Shown: one piece after another, positions 8,057-16,006 of the stretch
Position numbering within the stretch: the stretch's first letter is position 1
Layout: each line of letters begins with the position of its first letter
From: Collinsella bouchesdurhonensis
GTDB lineage: Bacteria > Actinomycetota > Coriobacteriia > Coriobacteriales > Coriobacteriaceae
DNA length: 64,000 nucleotides
Direction: 5' to 3'
Assembly (NCBI RefSeq): GCF_900155365.1
Contig: NZ_LT699737.1
Location: forward strand, 35,059 to 99,058
The notes under the pieces: generated by a model
What the model was told of the DNA's origin: nothing
The model's input: only the letters and a program-made list of their open reading frames with translations
Databases searched by the model: none
Translations under genes and position numbers: made by a program

Positions 8057-8752
8057 ATGACCATGCGCGACAATCTGGATATCTCGGCATACCTGGTACT
8101 GGGACCCGAAAACACCCTGGGACGTCCCGTTGCAGACGTGGTGGAGCAGGCCCTCGATGCCGGTTTTACCTGCATGCAGATTCGTTCCAAGGTCTGCTCC
8201 GTGCGCGACCTCATCGAATACACGGCACAAGCGGCAGATGTCATCGCCCGCGCAGGCAAGAGCGACCAGGTGGCGCTGCTCATCGACGATCGCCTCGATG
8301 CAGTGCTTGCCGCCCGCGAGCGCGGCATCAAGTGCGATGGCGTGCATGTGGGCCAATCCGACATCCCCGTGGACGTGTGCCGCAAGCTTCTGGGACCCGA
8401 CGCCATCGTGGGCCTCTCCGCCCGCTGCGAGGAGATGCTCGAGTACGTGAAGACAGCGGACATGAGCCTTGTCGACTACCTGGGCGTCGGTCCCCTGCAT
8501 GAGACGGCGACCAAAAAAGACGCCGGACTCACCTCCGATGGCAGCATCGTCACGCAGGATTTCGACGACCTGCGTGCCCTGCACGAGGTCAGCCCGCGGC
8601 CCATCGTGGTTGGCGGCGGCGTGAAGGCAGCAGATCTGCCCGCCCTCAAGGCCACGGGCGTCGAGGGGTTCTTCGTCGTCTCCGCAGTCTGTAGCGCGCC
8701 CGATCCGCACGCCGCAGCGGCAGGGCTCGTTGAGACTTGGCGTCAAGCATAG
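8057..8752 (+). CDS. thiE: Thiamine phosphate synthase
   Basis: 231 residues. Features of the TIM-barrel ThiE family: CMQIRSK near the N-terminus, LLIDDRLD, DGVHVGQSDIP, YLGVGPLHETATKKDA and the phosphate-binding VVGGGVKAADLPAL plus GFFVVSAV. It joins hydroxyethylthiazole phosphate (from ThiM) to HMP pyrophosphate, releasing pyrophosphate and giving thiamine phosphate. It starts 3 bases after the preceding gene, and a terminator follows at 8786. The ATGs at 8057 and 8063 are both possible; 8057 is used here (AGGAGGCA upstream). Confidence 0.95.
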   Translation: MTMRDNLDISAYLVLGPENTLGRPVADVVEQALDAGFTCMQIRSKVCSVRDLIEYTAQAADVIARAGKSDQVALLIDDRLDAVLAARERGIKCDGVHVGQSDIPVDVCRKLLGPDAIVGLSARCEEMLEYVKTADMSLVDYLGVGPLHETATKKDAGLTSDGSIVTQDFDDLRALHEVSPRPIVVGGGVKAADLPALKATGVEGFFVVSAVCSAPDPHAAAAGLVETWRQA

Positions 8753-8785
8753 AAAACGCAGGACAGGCAGCCCATACACATCATT

Positions 8786-8818
8786 GGGGTCATCGGCACA
8801 GCTCGATGGCCCCTTTTT
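8786..8818 (+). terminator. Rho-independent terminator of the thi operon
   Basis: 10-bp stem with one wobble pair (8786-8795 with 8804-8813), followed by TTTTT. Confidence 0.85.
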
Positions 8819-8869
8819 GTTCATGTAAGCCTGCCGGGACGCTCTCGCCGGCGATACCGAGCGTGCCTC

Positions 8870-9889
8870 TTACAGCAGCATAAACTGCCTTAATGCAGCA
8901 CGGCTCGAAATGCCCAATTTGGCATAGGCGCTCGACAGGCGGTTCTTTACCGTCCCACGCGATATCTGCAGATGGGCAGCGATTTCGTCGTTTGTCCACC
9001 CGCGACAGGCCAACATGGAGATAGCGAATTCCGTCGTCGTCAGATTGTCCGCAACGCTTGCCCCCGCTGTGGGGTTATGGACGCTGCGCCAACCGCGGCT
9101 AAAGCGGTCGGTAATCTTGATGATGCGCGCAAGGTCCTGCGGGAAGTCTTTTTTGAGACACGATTCGAGCACGCCTTGCAAAAGCCCATGGTGTTCACCG
9201 AGCATCTCAATCAAATCGTCGGGCTGCGCTATATGCCAGGCACGTATGAAATGCGCCTTGGCACGATCGGTATCATGCTGGTTGATCCACCCCACAGCAG
9301 TCATCACGTGCAAAAAGATCTCCGCCACAGGATAGCTCCCCTGCTTCATCGACAAGGCGTTTTCGGCCATGCCCACGCAGCGCCCGTAATCGCCCTCAAG
9401 GTAGGAGCGATGCGCCAGCGCATACGTCGCAAACAGGCGCAAGCCCTCGGGAAGCAGCGCGGCATATGAGTTGAATTCCTCCCGCGATACCGGAGAGGGA
9501 AAATGCAGTAGCACGCAGGCACTCGCCGCAAAGAGCATATACGAGGCACGAGCACGCGGATTCTCGGTAACGCGCGGGTCTTTCCCCGTCTCCTCAAGGT
9601 ATTTCAAACAACGGCGCGCCGCCATGGAGCGATTAAGCGACAGGTTCGCATAGGAGCAAATCAGGCACGCCGAAAGCCGAAGCGACAGATCCTCCGAGGT
9701 CAGATAGGGTTCTGCCAGGCGACAAGCATCATCGGGAAGACCCCGATAATAGAACGCCTCGGCATGTGCAATGGCCCCAAAACCGTCCTTGGGCATCTGG
9801 GCAAGCGTGTAATCGAGCATCCCCGATTCAAACGCCGAGCACATAAGCGGCATGGGGAATCGCCAAGAGTCGTCTTGTATCTGGCTCAC
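8870..9889 (-). CDS. LuxR-type (GerE) HTH transcriptional regulator
   Basis: 339 residues. The start is GTG at 9889, with GGGAGG upstream. The C-terminal 60 residues form a GerE/LuxR HTH: LTTTEFAISMLACRGWTNDE, IAAHLQISRGTVKNRLSSAY and KLGISSRAALRQF. The upstream 270 residues are helical with alternating small and aromatic residues, suggesting TPR-like repeats as in other Coriobacteriia LuxR proteins that lack a response-regulator domain. No kinase is adjacent. It probably binds DNA as a dimer; target and signal are unknown. Confidence 0.85.
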   Translation of the reverse strand: MSQIQDDSWRFPMPLMCSAFESGMLDYTLAQMPKDGFGAIAHAEAFYYRGLPDDACRLAEPYLTSEDLSLRLSACLICSYANLSLNRSMAARRCLKYLEETGKDPRVTENPRARASYMLFAASACVLLHFPSPVSREEFNSYAALLPEGLRLFATYALAHRSYLEGDYGRCVGMAENALSMKQGSYPVAEIFLHVMTAVGWINQHDTDRAKAHFIRAWHIAQPDDLIEMLGEHHGLLQGVLESCLKKDFPQDLARIIKITDRFSRGWRSVHNPTAGASVADNLTTTEFAISMLACRGWTNDEIAAHLQISRGTVKNRLSSAYAKLGISSRAALRQFMLL

Positions 9890-10001
9890 GGCAACCTCCC
9901 CTCGCGTTCATCGCGTACCCAAATGATAAACCGCGAAGAATCACGCCGGCTGGACGTCCGGCTCGAAATCAAAGTTTATTCTATGCCGCAGGCATCGAAT
10001 A

Positions 10002-10880
10002 TTACGCAAAGAATGTCTGCAAACCATCGAGCGTGCGCAGCGCGTCGGCACGCCCCACTTCGTATATCTCCTCGAGCTTTTGCGGGTCTTTACATATGGC
10101 GGGTACGCTTACGTCCCGACTGGGGCGGATCACAAATAATGTCCCCTCGCGCTCAAGACGCTCGATCATATCCAGGCATGCGTTGTACTGCGCGTGACGG
10201 TGCGCAAGCAACTCAACCAAGTGCGGATATCGGTGTAGCCAAAGTCGCAGGAGGGGCATCATGCGGTTGGGCTTTTTGCGATACCCTCGCGGCTGAGTAA
10301 GTACGACGGCGATCTTTTGATAGCCCTGCCCGCGCATCCATGCCACAGGAATGGAATCGGCAGCACCGCCATCTAAAAGCGCGCGGCCGTCGAGCTTCAC
10401 GGGACGCGACAGCACGGGAATCGATGCCGATGCGCGAATCCACTCGATGTCGCTCGCATCACCGTGTTCGAGGTCGTGATAGACCGCCTCGCCCGTGTTG
10501 ATATCGGTCGCCACCGCCGTAAAGCGCATGGGCCAGGAGCAAAATGTCTCGGTATCCACCGGGTCGAGCACGAGCGGTACTTCGCCATAGGCAAAATCGC
10601 GACTGTACAGGTCGCCTGTGCGTAGCCAGTTGCGCAAACTCGCATAGCGCGGATCGGCAGCATAGGCCGTGTTGTAGCGCAACACACGTCCGACCTGGCG
10701 GGACTTGAAATTGTATCCAAAGGCAGCACCTGCCGAGACTCCCACCGTTCCATCGGCAGTAACACCGTGCTCCATCCACACATCAAGCACGCCGGCGGTG
10801 TAGAGGCCTCGAAAGCCGCCGCCCTCGAGCACCACACCGGTACGGCGCGGCAGATCCGCAGTAGAAATCGTCTGTTGCAT
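10002..10880 (-). CDS. Patatin-like phospholipase
   Basis: 292 residues. The oxyanion loop GVVLEGGGFRGLYTAGVLDV, the nucleophile GVSAG (Ser in GxSxG) and the catalytic DGG (LLDGGAADSIP) are all present and correctly ordered, so the Ser-Asp dyad is complete. It belongs to the YjjU/RssA-like bacterial patatins and would hydrolyse acyl ester bonds of lipids. There is no signal peptide or membrane segment. The ribosome site AGAGGA precedes ATG 10880. It is divergent from the flavodoxin-fold gene at 10987. Confidence 0.92.
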   Translation of the reverse strand: MQQTISTADLPRRTGVVLEGGGFRGLYTAGVLDVWMEHGVTADGTVGVSAGAAFGYNFKSRQVGRVLRYNTAYAADPRYASLRNWLRTGDLYSRDFAYGEVPLVLDPVDTETFCSWPMRFTAVATDINTGEAVYHDLEHGDASDIEWIRASASIPVLSRPVKLDGRALLDGGAADSIPVAWMRGQGYQKIAVVLTQPRGYRKKPNRMMPLLRLWLHRYPHLVELLAHRHAQYNACLDMIERLEREGTLFVIRPSRDVSVPAICKDPQKLEEIYEVGRADALRTLDGLQTFFA

Positions 10881-10986
10881 TCGTCCTCTTTCTCGATGCG
10901 CGACAGTATACGCCTGAGTCGCGAGCGCATACGCCTAGCAACGTGCGATAATCCAGGACATGTACACGAAATACCGGGGAGGGCCC

Positions 10987-11610
10987 ATGAAGGTTCTATT
11001 GGTTAACGGCAGCGCCAGGGTGCATGGAAACACAGCGACAGCGCTACAGCAGATAGCGCAGACACTCGAGACCGAAGGCATCGATACCCAAATCTTCCAA
11101 CTCGGTGCCGGCGCGTATCGTGATTGCATTGCCTGTAATCGATGCTCCGACCTCGATGGTCACTGCGTCTTTGACGACGATCCCGTTAACAAGTTTCTAA
11201 ACCTCGCCGCCCAGGCCGACGGCTTTGTCTTTGGCACACCGGTCTATTACGCGCATCCTTCGGGACGCATCCTCTCCTTCCTTGATCGTGCTTTCTACGC
11301 CGGCGGCGCCGCCTTTGCCCACAAGCCCGGAGCATCCATCGCCGTCGCTCGCCGCGCAGGAACGTGCGCCAGCGTCGACGTGCTCAACAAGTACTTCACC
11401 ATCAACCAAATGCCCGTCGTCTCCTCCACCTACTGGAACGTCGCCTTTGGAGGCGCGCCCGAAGAAGCCCTTCAAGATGCCGAGGGCATGGCAACCATGC
11501 GCAACCTGGGCCGCAACATGGCATGGATGCTCAAATGCATCGAAGCAGGGCGCGCCGCGGGCATCACCGTGCCCGAGCCGGAGCGCGCCAGGACGAACTT
11601 CATTCGTTAG
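10987..11610 (+). CDS. Flavodoxin-fold NAD(P)H-dependent reductase / iron-sulfur flavoprotein-like
   Basis: 207 residues from ATG 10987, preceded by GGGGAGG (an ATG at 10960 is less likely). MKVLLVNGSARVHGNTATAL is the FMN-phosphate-binding loop of the flavodoxin-like fold, and FGTPVYYAHPSGRILSFLDR is the second flavin loop. Between them CIACNRCSDLDGHC carries a Cys cluster resembling the compact iron-sulfur motif of archaeal-type iron-sulfur flavoproteins. It is probably a cytoplasmic FMN oxidoreductase with unknown substrate. The next gene follows after about 70 bases. Confidence 0.82.
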   Translation: MKVLLVNGSARVHGNTATALQQIAQTLETEGIDTQIFQLGAGAYRDCIACNRCSDLDGHCVFDDDPVNKFLNLAAQADGFVFGTPVYYAHPSGRILSFLDRAFYAGGAAFAHKPGASIAVARRAGTCASVDVLNKYFTINQMPVVSSTYWNVAFGGAPEEALQDAEGMATMRNLGRNMAWMLKCIEAGRAAGITVPEPERARTNFIR

Positions 11611-11679
11611 CGTCCTTTCACGCTCGCCGTGCGATACCATGTCGCAAGGCAGACGCACTCCAACGAAGAGGCAGACATC

Positions 11680-12021
11680 GTGAACATTCAGATCTTTGGC
11701 ACCAAGAAGAGCTTCGACACCAAGAAGGCGCAGCGTTATTTCAAGGAGCGCCGTATCAAGGTCCAATTCATCGACCTGCGCGAAAAGGAGATGAGCAAGG
11801 GCGAGCTACAAAGCGTGATGCGCGCCGTGGGCGGCATCGATGCGCTGCTGGACCCCAAGGCCAAAGACCAGGACGCACTGGCACTCGTGCAGCATCTAGC
11901 CGAGAGCCAGCGCTTCGACAAGCTGCTCGAAAACCAGCAGGTGCTCGCGGAGCCCATCGTGCGCAACGGACGTGCCGCCACCGTCGGCTACGCCCCCGAC
12001 GTTTGGAAGACCTGGGAGTAG
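11680..12021 (+). CDS. ArsC/Spx-fold protein without the redox cysteine
   Basis: 113 residues from GTG 11680, chosen because it gives the usual ArsC-family length and has GAAGAGG upstream. The thioredoxin-like fold of the ArsC/Spx/YffB family is visible in NIQIFGTKKSFDTKKAQRYF, VQFIDLREKEMSKGEL and LVLAEPIVRNG-like QVLAEPIVRNGRAATVGYA. The position that carries the active Cys in arsenate reductases or CxxC in Spx is Ser here (GTKKS, codon AGC), and the protein has no Cys at all. Thiol-based arsenate reduction is therefore not expected. The function is unknown. Confidence 0.8.
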   Translation: MNIQIFGTKKSFDTKKAQRYFKERRIKVQFIDLREKEMSKGELQSVMRAVGGIDALLDPKAKDQDALALVQHLAESQRFDKLLENQQVLAEPIVRNGRAATVGYAPDVWKTWE

Positions 12022-12053
12022 ACACACCGTCCACGCGCAAACGCTCGTTATCG

Positions 12054-12099
12054 CAGCCGCAGGCAAGCCCAACCCACAGGCAGCCCGCGGCTGTTTTTT
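12054..12099 (+). terminator. Probable terminator after the ArsC-like gene
   Basis: CAGCCGC (12054-12060) pairs with GCGGCTG (12087-12093), followed by TTTTTT. The loop is long (26 bases), so confidence is moderate. Confidence 0.55.
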
Positions 12100-12204
12100 C
12101 GGCACGCACAAACCCTCTCTGTGATTTTTATCCCGCGGGCGGGTACATAAGGCGCGGTCTGTTCTAAGATTCACCTGTCAGCTGCGACTAACAAAGGAGG
12201 GCCC

Positions 12205-13335
12205 ATGCCCAACAAGCCTGTCAAGATCGTGATGCTCACCGGCTACCTCGGTGCCGGCAAGACCACCTTACTCAACCATATCCTCGAAAACGATGGCGGT
12301 ATCCGTGCCGCCGTGATCGTCAACGACATCGGCGAGATCAACGTCGATGCCGATCTTATCGCCGACGGCGGCCTTTCCGAGGCAGACGACCTCATCCCCC
12401 TCACCAACGGCTGCATCTGCTGCACGCTGTCCGAAGACCTCGCCAACCAGCTGCAGGGCATCGCCGAATCCGGCGACTTCGACTACATCATCATCGAGGC
12501 CTCCGGCATCTGCGAGCCCATCCCCATCGCCTACACCATCTCTTCCTTCTGCGACGACGCCAAGACGGACGGCGAGCCCCTGCTCGCGCTCGACAACATC
12601 GTTGCCGTGGTGGACTGCGCGCGCATGTACGACGAGTTCAACGGCGGCCGCGACCTGCTGGCCGAGAATATCGACGAGGACGACATCGAGAGCCTGCTGA
12701 TCCAGCAGATCGAGTTTTGCACCACGCTCGTGCTCAACAAGACCGACACCGTGACGCCCGAGCAAATCGCCGAGCTCAAGGCCATCGTGCGTGGCCTGCA
12801 AAAGGACGCCGTGATCGTCGAGGCTGAGCAGGGCAATGTCCCCATGGACGAGCTGCTGGATACCGACCGCTTTGACTTTAGCCGCGCTTATAAGTCCGCC
12901 GCTTGGGTCGAGGCCATGGAGCATCCCGAGGAGCACGACGACCCCGAGGTTTTGGAATACGACATCGAGACCTTTGTCTACGCTCGTCGTAAGCCCTTTG
13001 ACCTGGAGAAATTCACCGACTTTGTGGAGCAGGACTGGCCCGACGAAGTCATTCGCGCCAAGGGTCCGCTGTGGCAAAACGCCAATCCCGACATGTGCTA
13101 CATCTTTGAGCAGGCAGGCCACCAGATGCGCCTGATGGAGAACGGCCTGTTTGTGGATTCCGCGCCCGAGGACGAAAAGCAGCAGATCATTGCCGACAAT
13201 CCCGAGCTTCGTGACTATTGGGACGACGAGGTGGGCGACCGCGAGACGCGCCTGTGCATCATCGGCCGCCATATGGATAAAGATGCCGTCATCGCCGGCC
13301 TCGATGCCTGCCTGACCGATTGGCACCGCGCATAA
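12205..13335 (+). CDS. CobW-family (G3E, COG0523) GTP-binding metallochaperone
   Basis: 376 residues. Walker A GYLGAGKTTLLNHIL near residue 12, NDIGEINVDADLI, the metal-binding CxCC motif in TNGCICCTL, the IIIEASGICEP switch and NKTD are all present. The C-terminal CobW_C-like domain starts around residue 250. Members deliver zinc, cobalt or other metals to client proteins in a GTP-driven step. RBS AAAGGAGGG is strong. It is a single gene with terminator 13371-13406. No metal-uptake partner is adjacent, so the metal cannot be assigned. Confidence 0.93.
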   Translation: MPNKPVKIVMLTGYLGAGKTTLLNHILENDGGIRAAVIVNDIGEINVDADLIADGGLSEADDLIPLTNGCICCTLSEDLANQLQGIAESGDFDYIIIEASGICEPIPIAYTISSFCDDAKTDGEPLLALDNIVAVVDCARMYDEFNGGRDLLAENIDEDDIESLLIQQIEFCTTLVLNKTDTVTPEQIAELKAIVRGLQKDAVIVEAEQGNVPMDELLDTDRFDFSRAYKSAAWVEAMEHPEEHDDPEVLEYDIETFVYARRKPFDLEKFTDFVEQDWPDEVIRAKGPLWQNANPDMCYIFEQAGHQMRLMENGLFVDSAPEDEKQQIIADNPELRDYWDDEVGDRETRLCIIGRHMDKDAVIAGLDACLTDWHRA

Positions 13336-13370
13336 AAGACCAAGCACCACCCATCCTTTGCGCACAGCGA

Positions 13371-13406
13371 GCCGCTGCGAGGAATCGCCCTCGCAGCGGC
13401 TTTTTT
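13371..13406 (+). terminator. Rho-independent terminator of the CobW gene
   Basis: 11-bp stem GCCGCTGCGAG (13371-13381) with CTCGCAGCGGC (13390-13400), then TTTTTT. Confidence 0.9.
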
Positions 13407-13430
13407 GCATGCAAGAATGTGTTGGAGGAA

Positions 13431-15923
13431 CTACAGGTAGCGACCGGTAACGCTCTTGGGAAACGCTGCAACCGCAGTGGGCGTCCCCGCACAAACGATT
13501 CTGCCCCCGGCATCACCGCCGCCGGGCCCCATATCGATCACGTAGTCGGCATTGCGGATAAGGTCGAGGTCATGCTCGATCACCACAACGGTTGCGCCCT
13601 TGGAAACCAGACCGTCAAAAACGCCCAGCAGAACCTCGACATCAAGCGGATGCAAGCCAATCGTAGGCTCGTCGAACACAAAGACGGCATCGTCTTGCAC
13701 GCGGCCCATCTCGCTTGCAAGCTTAAGGCGCTGAGCTTCGCCTCCCGAAAGCGCCGGCGTGGGCTCGCCGAGCGTCAAGTACCCGAGCCCCAAGTCGTGC
13801 AAGGTTTGCAAACGCGCCTGAACCTTCTTGAGACCCAGCGTCGCATCGAGCGCCTCGTCCACGCTCATGTCCATGAGCTGCGGCAGCGTAAGGAGGCTGC
13901 CATCTGCGCTCTCGCGATGAATATGCGAGGCCGCCTCGGCATAGCGCGAACCGCGGCACGCGGGACAAACGATCTCGACATCGGGCAAGAACTGCACGTC
14001 AAGCGATATCGAGCCTGTGCCATCGCACGTAGGGCAACGCAGGGACCCGGTATTGTAGCTAAAGGCGCCCGCCTTGTAACCCGCTTCTTTTGCCTCGGGC
14101 GTGCGCGCGTAGGCACGGCGAAGCTCGTCGTGGATATCGGCATAGGTCGCGACCGTCGAGCGCACGTTAGCGCCAATGGGCGTCGCATCGATAAGGTTCG
14201 CGCGAGCAATCCCCTCGGCATCGATCCAGCGTACATGGCTCGGCATGCGCTCGCCTGCTGCTTGAGCTTTGAGGGCAGGAATGAGCGTCTCGAGCACAAG
14301 TGTGGTCTTACCCGAGCCAGAAACACCCGTGACCGCCGTCAAACGGCCGCGGGGGATATCAACTTCCAGGGGCTTCACCGTATGGACCGCACCCGTCGCC
14401 ATGCGAATGTGCCCATGGTCAAACAGCTCGTCTTCGGCGATTGATGGGCGCAAACGCCGAGGCAACATGTGCAAAAACGGAGCGATGCGGCTCTTGGGGG
14501 AAGCGGCCACCTCGTCGACCGTGCCCGCCGCGAGCACATTGCCACCGGCGACTCCAGCAGCAGGGCCCATCTCGACGAGATAATCGGCCTGCGTAAGCAC
14601 ACGCGTGTCGTGATCGACAACCACCACCGTGTTGCCGTCTGCAACCAAATCGCGCATGACGCCCACCAGGCCGTCGACATTGGCCGGGTGCAGGCCAATC
14701 GAAGGCTCGTCCAGCACATAGAGCACACCCGTGGAGCGATTGCGCACCACGCGGGCAAGCTGTACGCGCTGTCGCTCACCCGTGGAAAGCGTGGAGCCGG
14801 CACGGTCGAGCGCGAGGTAGTCCAGGCCCAGATCGACCAGGCGACGCGCCGTCGACAAAAACGAATCGCAGATATCCGTTGCCATGGGCTGCATCTCGGC
14901 GGGCAGGGACGCGGGCACGCCGCGCACCCACTCGATTGCCTCGCCCAGCGTCATGGCGGCAGCCTGTGCCAGGTCGATGCCCCGCACCTGGGGACGTCGC
15001 GCCGCGGCCGAAAGCCTCGTGCCGCCGCAATCACGGCACAGCCCCTCGCGCAGGAAACGCGCCACGCGCTTGAGCCCTTTGTCGTCCTTAACTTTGGCGA
15101 GCGCGTTTTCGACGGTATAGACCGCGTTGTAATAGGTGAAGTCAAGCGGCGTGGCACCCTCGCCGTTCTTGGGAACGTAGAGAATGTGCTTCTTCTCGGC
15201 CGGCCCGTGAAAGACGATGTCGCGCTCGGCAGGAGTCAGCTGGTTGAATGGCACATCGGTACGCACGCCCATCTCACCAGCAACCTGCTTCATGAGATCC
15301 CACATGAGCGAGCCCCAGGGAAGCACCGCGCCCTCATCGATGGTCTTGGTCTCATCGGGAACCAAACTCGCCTCGTCCACCTCGCGCGTGATACCGGTGC
15401 CGCCACAAGTCGGGCACGCGCCGCCGCTGTTGAACGCCAGGTCCTCGGCACCCGGTGCGTAGAACTCGCAACTGCACGACGGACAGACAAGAGGTAAACC
15501 CGCCGCCACGTTGAGGCTCGGCTCCACACGCGTGCCACAGTGAGGACACACGTGATGTGTGCAGCGGCTAAAGAGCAGGCGCAGACTGTTGTTGAGCTCG
15601 GTCATGGTACCAAAGGTCGAACGCACGCCCGGCACGCTGGGGCGCTGGTGCAGCGCCAAGGCTGCCGGCACGTGCAGCACCTCGTCCACCTGCGCATGTT
15701 CGGCCTGCGTAAGGCGACGGCGTGTGTAGGTGCTGAGCGCTTCCAGATAGCGGCGCGATCCTTCGGCATAGAGCACGCCCAGCGCCAACGAGCTCTTGCC
15801 CGAACCCGAGACACCGGCAATGCCCACAAGCTTGCCCAGCGGAATGTCGATATCGATATCTTTCAGGTTATGGACGTGTGCACCGCGCACCTCGATTGCA
15901 TCTGGAGTCGGTTGTTCGGACAT
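13431..15923 (-). CDS. UvrA-family excinuclease ATPase (short paralogue, UvrA2-like)
   Basis: 830 residues from ATG 15923 (GAGGGAG upstream; a further upstream ATG run MRMRMM is unlikely). Two ABC modules: Walker A GVSGSGKSSL and GVSGSGKTTL, signatures LSTGERQRV and LSGGEAQRL, Walker B VLDEPSIGLHP and VFDEPTIGLHP. Zinc fingers CPHC...CPSC, CPTCGG and CPTCDG...CPAC are kept. The length is about 100 residues below canonical UvrA (around 940), typical of class II UvrA proteins linked to DNA damage tolerance or drug resistance. No uvrB or uvrC is adjacent. Confidence 0.88.
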   Translation of the reverse strand: MSEQPTPDAIEVRGAHVHNLKDIDIDIPLGKLVGIAGVSGSGKSSLALGVLYAEGSRRYLEALSTYTRRRLTQAEHAQVDEVLHVPAALALHQRPSVPGVRSTFGTMTELNNSLRLLFSRCTHHVCPHCGTRVEPSLNVAAGLPLVCPSCSCEFYAPGAEDLAFNSGGACPTCGGTGITREVDEASLVPDETKTIDEGAVLPWGSLMWDLMKQVAGEMGVRTDVPFNQLTPAERDIVFHGPAEKKHILYVPKNGEGATPLDFTYYNAVYTVENALAKVKDDKGLKRVARFLREGLCRDCGGTRLSAAARRPQVRGIDLAQAAAMTLGEAIEWVRGVPASLPAEMQPMATDICDSFLSTARRLVDLGLDYLALDRAGSTLSTGERQRVQLARVVRNRSTGVLYVLDEPSIGLHPANVDGLVGVMRDLVADGNTVVVVDHDTRVLTQADYLVEMGPAAGVAGGNVLAAGTVDEVAASPKSRIAPFLHMLPRRLRPSIAEDELFDHGHIRMATGAVHTVKPLEVDIPRGRLTAVTGVSGSGKTTLVLETLIPALKAQAAGERMPSHVRWIDAEGIARANLIDATPIGANVRSTVATYADIHDELRRAYARTPEAKEAGYKAGAFSYNTGSLRCPTCDGTGSISLDVQFLPDVEIVCPACRGSRYAEAASHIHRESADGSLLTLPQLMDMSVDEALDATLGLKKVQARLQTLHDLGLGYLTLGEPTPALSGGEAQRLKLASEMGRVQDDAVFVFDEPTIGLHPLDVEVLLGVFDGLVSKGATVVVIEHDLDLIRNADYVIDMGPGGGDAGGRIVCAGTPTAVAAFPKSVTGRYL

Positions 15924-16006
15924 CGGACGCTCCCTCATCATTCTCATTCTCAATCATTCCCGCACGACACGCTTAACGTCGGGCCGGCCACTCCACATAG
16001 CCAGTT

